Shown here one piece after another: positions 34,119-39,190 of a stretch of 39,190 nucleotides of DNA. Both the position numbers and the translations under genes were made by a program. The notes under the pieces were generated by a model. The model was not told the DNA's origin. It did not search any database and was given only the letters and a program-made list of their open reading frames with translations. Numbering within the stretch: position 1 is the first letter of the stretch; every line of letters starts with the position of its first letter. Source of the DNA: Bdellovibrionales bacterium (GTDB lineage: Bacteria; Bdellovibrionota; Bdellovibrionia; Bdellovibrionales; UBA1609); contig JAHDIR010000025.1 of the NCBI GenBank assembly GCA_020630675.1, forward strand, positions 1 to 39,190, written 5' to 3'.

Positions 34119-36314
34119 ATGAATTTACAAGAAAATTTAAAACGTTATCGTATTTCGCAAAGCGAATATGAACTTATTTGTGAACAGTTAGGTCGCCCTC
34201 CGGAGGGAATTGAATGGGCTTTGTACTCGGCCCTTTGGAGTGAGCACTGCAGTTATAAAAGCTCAAAGGTTCATCTAAAAAAATTATTTTCCAAGTCAGA
34301 GCGGGTGTTGCAAAGCTTTGGTGAAAATGCCGGGGTGATTGACTTAGGCCAAGGTGAACGAGTCGCCTTTAAAATGGAAAGTCATAACCACCCCAGTTTT
34401 TTAGAGCCTTATCAAGGAGCCGCGACAGGAGTTGGTGGGATTTTACGAGATATTTTTACCATGGGAGCTCGGCCCGTGGCTTTAGGCAACTACCTTTGTT
34501 TTGGTGAGCCTCATGCTGATAGAATGCCTGAGTTAGTAAAAGGTGTGGTTTCCGGTATTTCAGGATATGGCAACTGTGTTGGAGTACCTAATATCACTGG
34601 GCAAACAGAATTTCATGAGTCTTACAATGGAAATATTTTAGTGAATGCTTTTGCTCTTGGCCTTTTTCGTCCTGGTGAAAAAGTTTTTACCTCACAGGCT
34701 GAGGGTGAGGGAAATCTTGTTGTTTATGTAGGAGCTAAAACAGGTGGGGATGGTGTTCATGGCGCGAGTATGGCCAGTGAATCTTTTGATGATGACAACG
34801 AGGCCAAAAAACCAAATGTTCAAATTGGCGATCCCTTTTTTGAAAAGTTATTAATTGAAAGTTGTATTGAAGTGATGAATCAAGGCTTGGTGGTTGCCAT
34901 CCAAGACATGGGAGCGGCCGGCTTAACGAGCTCTAGTTTTGAAATGTCTTCTAATGGTGGTGTTGGTTTTGATATTGCCTTAGATAAAGTGCCTTTGCGT
35001 GACAGTCGAATGACCCCTGAAGAAATTTTATTGTCTGAAAGTCAGGAGAGAATGCTTTTAATTTGTAAGCCAGAAAACCTACCGGCTCTCAAAGATGTTT
35101 TTGAGCGCTGGAGCTTAGACGCCACCTCTATTGGACATGTCACTAAAGAAAAAGTCATTCGACTCACTTGGAAAAACGAAGAACTCTGCTCCATAGACCC
35201 AGATAATTTGGTGGAAAATGCTCCTTTATATAATCGCCCTTATAAAAAATGGGTTCCTCAAAATAGAACAGAATCAAAGGACGTATCTGTATTAGTTGAT
35301 GACCTTCAAAATTATCAAGAGCAATTATTAAAATGCTTAAGTGATGTTCGTGGGTGTTCTAGAAATTGGGTGTATGATCAATACGACCAAAGAGTCGGGG
35401 CTCAAACTATTGCAGATTGTCGCCAGGATGTGGGCGTTATTCGTTTACCAGATAGTGAAAGAGCCCTGTCTGTCGCTTTGGGCTGTCGCCCTTATGTTAT
35501 GAGGTTGGACAGTCATGAAGGCGGTAAAGACAGTGTTGCTTTTCCTGCATTGGAATTAGCAAGTAAAGGCTTTGAAGCCATGGCTGTCACCGATTGTTTG
35601 AACTTTGGTAACCCAGAAAAAGAAGAGCTTATGACCGAGTTTGTCGCCAGCGTACAAGGTATGTCTCAAGCTTGTGAGGCTTTGAATGCTCCCATTATAA
35701 GTGGAAATGTCAGCCTTTATAATGAAACCAAAGATGAAAATGTAACATCCACGCCTTCCACTGGTATTGTAGGACTCAGAGACAGTGTTTATGGGCCGGC
35801 CTCAATGGTTGAAAAAAATGATGAAGTTGTTGTCTTGCTGTCTAAGGTGCAGCTTAAAACGGGTGGGCAGTATGCTGAAATGCAAAAGCAACCTCTTCGA
35901 GCTTTTGGAGAACTCTGTCCGCAAAAAACTGCAAACTTTGTCAAAGACGTTAAAAGTTTTATCAACACCTATGAAATTTCATCTTCAAAAGTGGTAGGTA
36001 AGTTTGGTTTGGCTTATAGCTTGGCTCGAATGACTTTAGGCTCAGTTGGAATGAGTGTAAAAACCGATGAAGTTTTGCCAGCAATGAATTTTTCTGAAAA
36101 ATATTTTTCAGAAAATTTATATCAAGTGGTCGTAACCTTAAGCCAAGAAACTTACTCTCAAATTGCTGATCAAAAATTTGATTTTGAATTAGTGAAAATA
36201 GGGCGTACAGGTGGAAATCACTTAAATATTGATAATAAAATTTCTATACCTCTTGAAGAATTAAAGCAGAGTTATTTTACTGGCTGGGGAGATCATTTTG
36301 AAAGCTTGGCATGA
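34119..36314 (+). CDS. purL: FGAM synthase subunit PurL (small type)
   Basis: PurL is the synthetase subunit that converts FGAR, ammonia and ATP to FGAM. The 731-residue length is that of the small PurL, which needs PurS and PurQ. Motifs include SALWSEHCSYKSSK, FKMESHNHPSFLEPYQGAATGVGGI, QDMGAAGLTSSSFEMSS and ISGNVSLYNET. The start is ambiguous. TTG 34113 lies 5 nt after GAGG, while ATG 34119 lies 11 nt after it; I list the ATG. The 3' end overlaps purF by 17 bp. Confidence 0.94.
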   Translation: MNLQENLKRYRISQSEYELICEQLGRPPEGIEWALYSALWSEHCSYKSSKVHLKKLFSKSERVLQSFGENAGVIDLGQGERVAFKMESHNHPSFLEPYQGAATGVGGILRDIFTMGARPVALGNYLCFGEPHADRMPELVKGVVSGISGYGNCVGVPNITGQTEFHESYNGNILVNAFALGLFRPGEKVFTSQAEGEGNLVVYVGAKTGGDGVHGASMASESFDDDNEAKKPNVQIGDPFFEKLLIESCIEVMNQGLVVAIQDMGAAGLTSSSFEMSSNGGVGFDIALDKVPLRDSRMTPEEILLSESQERMLLICKPENLPALKDVFERWSLDATSIGHVTKEKVIRLTWKNEELCSIDPDNLVENAPLYNRPYKKWVPQNRTESKDVSVLVDDLQNYQEQLLKCLSDVRGCSRNWVYDQYDQRVGAQTIADCRQDVGVIRLPDSERALSVALGCRPYVMRLDSHEGGKDSVAFPALELASKGFEAMAVTDCLNFGNPEKEELMTEFVASVQGMSQACEALNAPIISGNVSLYNETKDENVTSTPSTGIVGLRDSVYGPASMVEKNDEVVVLLSKVQLKTGGQYAEMQKQPLRAFGELCPQKTANFVKDVKSFINTYEISSSKVVGKFGLAYSLARMTLGSVGMSVKTDEVLPAMNFSEKYFSENLYQVVVTLSQETYSQIADQKFDFELVKIGRTGGNHLNIDNKISIPLEELKQSYFTGWGDHFESLA

Positions 36315-37704
36315 TGAGTGTGCGGTATTTGGTTGTTGGCAAGATCCAGAGGCCAGTCGAATGGCTTATTTGGGTTTGTATGCTCAACAGCATAGAGGAC
36401 AAGAGTCTGCAGGCATAGTCACTCTTAAAAATGGGCAGCATATATCTCATAAAAGTATGGGGCTTGTCGGTGATGTTTTTCAAGAGGAAGATCTTGTGCG
36501 TTTACAAGGTGACGTGGCTATTGGTCATGTTAGGTACTCGACCACTGGCGAAAGCTTAACCTCAAACGCTCAGCCTTTAACAGCTCGTTTAATGAATGGG
36601 CCTGTGGCTTTAGCGCACAACGGAAATATTGTAAATGCTGGCCGTTTAAAAGATGAGTTGAAGGCTGATGGTGCAATTTTTCAAGGAACTAATGACACTG
36701 AATGTTTATTACATATGGTCGCAAAATCCAAAAGCAACAATATGATTGAATGCTTAAAAAACTGCTTACCTAGAATGGAAGGGGCTTTTTCTTTGGTTTT
36801 GATGACTAAAGATAGTTTGATCGCAGCTCGCGACCCGTATGGTTTTCGTCCTCTTGTTTTGGGTCAAAGAAAAACATCCGAAGGTAAAATATCTTATGTG
36901 GTTGCCTCTGAAACTTGTGCTTTTGATTTAATTGGTGCTAAGTACATCAGAGAAATAGCTCCAGGTGAAATTTTTTGGTGTGATGAAAATGGTCAGCACT
37001 CAGTTCAATACATTGAGCCTAAAAATAAATTAGCTCGTTGTATTTTTGAACATGTTTATTTTGCACGTCCTGATTCGGTTGTTTTTGGGCAAAGTGTTTA
37101 TGAAACTCGAAAAAAAATGGGGCAAATTTTAGCCAAAAAAACTGGGGTGGAGGCAGACCTTGTGATCCCAGTGCCTGACAGTGGGGTTCCTGCCGCGATT
37201 GGTTATAGCCAAGAAAGTGGTTTGCCTTTTGAGTTAGGAATTATTCGTAATCATTATGTAGGGCGTACCTTTATTCAGCCAAGTCAGTCCATTCGAAGTT
37301 TCGGTGTAAAAATTAAACTGAACCCACAGTCTGAAGTCATCAAAGGCAAGCGTATTGTGGTGATTGATGACTCTTTGGTCAGGGGAACCACCAGTCAAAA
37401 AATTATTAATTTAGTACGTCAAGCCGGAGCTAAAGAAGTTCACTTTCGAGTGGCATCTCCGCCAACTTTATCACCGTGCTTTTATGGAGTAGATACCCCT
37501 AAAAAATCGCAACTCATTGCCGGATTTAAAAGTGTAGAAGAAATTAGAGAGTATATAGGGGCTGATAGCTTAAAATATATGAAGCTTGAATCTATGGTGG
37601 AAGCAGCCAGTGGGCAAAGAGTAAGCCCTGGAGAAGCCGGTTTTTGTGCGGCTTGTTTTGGAGATAAATACCCCACAGACTTATATGATGAAACTTTAAA
37701 CTAG
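36298..37704 (+). CDS. purF: Amidophosphoribosyltransferase (iron-sulfur type)
   Basis: PurF commits PRPP and glutamine to purine synthesis, producing phosphoribosylamine. The 468-residue product begins with a short propeptide (MKAWHDE) before the nucleophile Cys8 of CAVFG, which is exposed after processing. The PRPP-binding motif VIDDSLVRGTT is at 355-365. Cys248, Cys394, Cys450 and Cys453 match the four ligands of the 4Fe-4S cluster in the Bacillus subtilis-type enzyme, so this one is probably oxygen-sensitive and proprotein-processed. Translation starts at TTG 36298 inside purL, with GGGGA 7 nt upstream. Three bp after its stop the reading frame of pdxH begins. Confidence 0.95.
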   Translation: MKAWHDECAVFGCWQDPEASRMAYLGLYAQQHRGQESAGIVTLKNGQHISHKSMGLVGDVFQEEDLVRLQGDVAIGHVRYSTTGESLTSNAQPLTARLMNGPVALAHNGNIVNAGRLKDELKADGAIFQGTNDTECLLHMVAKSKSNNMIECLKNCLPRMEGAFSLVLMTKDSLIAARDPYGFRPLVLGQRKTSEGKISYVVASETCAFDLIGAKYIREIAPGEIFWCDENGQHSVQYIEPKNKLARCIFEHVYFARPDSVVFGQSVYETRKKMGQILAKKTGVEADLVIPVPDSGVPAAIGYSQESGLPFELGIIRNHYVGRTFIQPSQSIRSFGVKIKLNPQSEVIKGKRIVVIDDSLVRGTTSQKIINLVRQAGAKEVHFRVASPPTLSPCFYGVDTPKKSQLIAGFKSVEEIREYIGADSLKYMKLESMVEAASGQRVSPGEAGFCAACFGDKYPTDLYDETLN

Positions 37705-37713
37705 AGATTGAAT

Positions 37714-38400
37714 ATGTTTGATGATTTTAAAAAAAACTCTCACCCTCATGCTATTTTTGAACAATGGTATTTAGAGTCACAAGGCAAGGGGTCTTCCTCT
37801 CATATTCTAGATAAAGTAAAGTCTAGGCTAAGATTTTTAGGCAAACAGGCTTTTACACAAATTGTTCCTTCTTTAGATCGGATGAATTATAACGCTGTGG
37901 TTTTAGCCACCGCAAGTTTGTCTGGTATTCCTGCCAGTCGTGTTGTTTTGCTCAAAGGTCATAGTGAAAAAGGCTATGTTTTTTATACGAATTATAACAG
38001 TAGTAAAGCGCAGCACTTGAATGAAAACCCTGTGGCATCTTTAAATTTTTTCTGGGCTTACCCCACACGGCAGGTAAGAATTTTTGGTGAAGTAAAGAAA
38101 GTTTCGCGAAAAACATCACAGGAATATTGGGCATCCCGACCTCGAGGAAGTCAAGAAGGAGCTATGGCCTCTGAGCAAAGTCATGAAATACAAGGTTATG
38201 ACTCCTTAAAAGAACAACTCAAAGAGGTTCAAGAAAAGTACAAAGGAGGGCGTCCCATTCCTTGCCCGCAGAACTGGGGAGGGTATATCGTTAAGCCCAA
38301 GTCCTATGAATTTTGGCAGGCTATGCCCGACAGATTGCATCAGAGAGTTTTATTTGAGCTTATAAATAAAAAATGGGTAAAAAAATATTTAGCTCCTTAA
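37714..38400 (+). CDS. pdxH: Pyridoxamine/pyridoxine 5'-phosphate oxidase
   Basis: PdxH is the FMN-dependent oxidase that makes pyridoxal 5'-phosphate. The 228-residue product has NAVVLATASLSGIPASRVVLLKG, FYTNYNSSKAQHLNENP with its FMN/phosphate-binding residues, and the region RQVRIFGEVKKVS. The C-terminal signature PCPQNWGGYIVKPKSYEFWQ leads to RLHQRVLF and the LAP end. ATG 37714 was taken; no good ribosome site is visible, and an in-frame TTG lies at 37708. It follows purF closely and probably belongs to the same transcript. Confidence 0.94.
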   Translation: MFDDFKKNSHPHAIFEQWYLESQGKGSSSHILDKVKSRLRFLGKQAFTQIVPSLDRMNYNAVVLATASLSGIPASRVVLLKGHSEKGYVFYTNYNSSKAQHLNENPVASLNFFWAYPTRQVRIFGEVKKVSRKTSQEYWASRPRGSQEGAMASEQSHEIQGYDSLKEQLKEVQEKYKGGRPIPCPQNWGGYIVKPKSYEFWQAMPDRLHQRVLFELINKKWVKKYLAP

Positions 38401-38453
38401 TGGTTTCTACCATATCATTAGGGCAATGAATTAAATGACAGGAGAACAGTATA

Positions 38454-39190
38454 ATGAAAATGAGTCAGTGGGTGGTGTTGTTTTTGGTTTTAGCCAACAT
38501 TTCATGTGCCTCTTATTTTAAGCGAAAAGCTTGTGAAAAAACCAACTGGTTTGAGTATGGTAAAAAAGTGGCTTTGAATGGTGAGCGTTTAAGTTCAGAT
38601 CAGTTTTATGGTCAATGTTTAAGTGTTAATGCCGAGTTTAATCAGGGTGTTGCTGATCAGGGCTTTAAAGAAGGTATGGAAAAGTATTGTGAGATCAACA
38701 CAGCCTTTGAGTATGGAGCTGAAGGAAAGTTTTATAAGTTTACTTTTTGTGACAGTCCCCATGAAGGTAAAATGAGGTCGTTACATGCCAAAGGTGTTAA
38801 AGAATATTGCCGCCCAAGTAATAGTTTTTCACAAGGAAAAAAAGGAACTCCTTATAATAATATTTGTCCCAAAGATTTAGAGGCTCGCTTTCTTGTGGGC
38901 TTTAATAAAGGCCGTATTCGTTTTTTACAAGCCGAGATCAGTGCCAATGAAGGAAAAATTACAAATCTAAATAAAAAAGCCTCACAGGCAAGATCAAGAA
39001 TTCGTAGTTTGCAAAGAAGTATACGTTGGCTGCCTAAAACAAAAATCACCACTTATGAAAAAGATGAAACTGGAACCTTACAAAAAGTTGTAAAAGAGCC
39101 AGATAGTGTCGCCCGCAAGCGACAGCACTTGAATAACTCTATTGACAATGCTGAAAATGAATTACACAGTGCAGAGAGGCAAGTTGAAAC
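38454..39190 (+). CDS. DUF2799-like cysteine-rich exported protein (3' end outside window)
   Basis: An open frame begins at ATG 38454, with ACAGGAG upstream, and runs off the window after about 245 codons without a stop. The N-terminus is a lipoprotein-type signal ending ANISC (Cys18; Asn at -3 is unusual). The next part fits the DUF2799 pattern of regularly spaced Cys, Gly and aromatic residues: CEKTNWFEYGKKVALNG, GFKEGMEKYC, then INTAFEYGAEGKFYKFTFC. The last unit recurs as YCRPSNSFSQGKKGTPYNNIC followed by GFNKGRIRF, indicating a tandem module. From about 160 the chain becomes a probable coiled coil (ISANEGKITNLNKKASQARS and onward). The function of DUF2799 proteins is unknown. Confidence 0.65.
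   Translation, partial: MKMSQWVVLFLVLANISCASYFKRKACEKTNWFEYGKKVALNGERLSSDQFYGQCLSVNAEFNQGVADQGFKEGMEKYCEINTAFEYGAEGKFYKFTFCDSPHEGKMRSLHAKGVKEYCRPSNSFSQGKKGTPYNNICPKDLEARFLVGFNKGRIRFLQAEISANEGKITNLNKKASQARSRIRSLQRSIRWLPKTKITTYEKDETGTLQKVVKEPDSVARKRQHLNNSIDNAENELHSAERQVE

Noticed and set aside
38400-38413. ATGGT/ACCAT hairpin after pdxH
   Set aside because: The stem is only 5 bp and no T-run follows, so it does not qualify as a terminator.
1-39190. CRISPR arrays, insertion sequences, prophage, tRNA or rRNA genes
   Set aside because: No regular spaced repeats, transposase or integrase motifs, or recognisable structural RNA sequences were seen on either strand.

Overview
The window is AT-rich chromosomal DNA from a Gram-negative bacterium with an outer membrane. 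It has a type II secretion secretin, lipoproteins, a putative outer-membrane beta-barrel protein, and a respiratory chain built on alternative complex III with system II cytochrome c maturation. This combination, tightly packed genes, frequent TTG/GTG starts and a sigma-54-like promoter fit a Bdellovibrio-like or other deltaproteobacterial lineage. That placement is inference; no rRNA or other taxonomic marker is present. Almost all of the window is housekeeping DNA. I see no tRNA, rRNA, CRISPR array, insertion sequence, integrase or phage gene.

Layout. (1) 94-6893, minus strand: type II secretion genes gspC-gspD-gspE-gspF-gspG, closed by a bidirectional terminator. A second strong terminator-like hairpin lies between gspD and gspE. 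(2) 6894-7367: a 474-bp gene-free region with an imperfect ~45-bp direct repeat. Its downstream copy matches the sigma-54 GG-N10-GC promoter pattern and precedes a gene for an acyltransferase (FabD)-like protein without the catalytic serine. (3) 8087-9771, minus: a GNAT-like protein and a PduO-type cobalamin adenosyltransferase. (4) 9914-10714: an N-formylglutamate amidohydrolase-family gene. (5) 10904-13884: resB and ccsA for system II cytochrome c maturation. (6) 14091-21397: actABCDEF, the quinol-oxidising alternative complex III, ending in a clear terminator. Regions 5 and 6 belong together functionally, because ActA (five CxxCH motifs) and ActE (one) need covalent haem attachment.

(7) 21487-22014, minus: a small exported protein of unknown function. 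(8) 22220-26493: rnc-era-der, the RNase III and ribosome-assembly GTPase set, translationally coupled to a sodium-dependent NSS-family transporter. (9) 26490-28692: a putative beta-barrel protein (minus) and an acidic lipoprotein-like protein (plus), divergently transcribed and both unrecognised. (10) 28946-37704: a purine biosynthesis operon purM-X-purB-purC-purS-purQ-purL-purF with overlaps or short gaps throughout. X is an unrecognised 403-residue protein with a Rossmann-like N-terminus. pdxH follows directly. (11) 38454 to the window edge: the 5' part of a DUF2799-like cysteine-rich protein with an apparent tandem domain and a coiled-coil extension.

The least explained points are the sigma-54-like promoter pair with its catalytically degenerate FabD-like gene, the unknown protein X inside the purine operon, and the terminator plus TATAAT box directly in front of gspE. 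I see no convincing multi-gene system that is entirely new. All family calls come from reading motifs by eye, with no database search.
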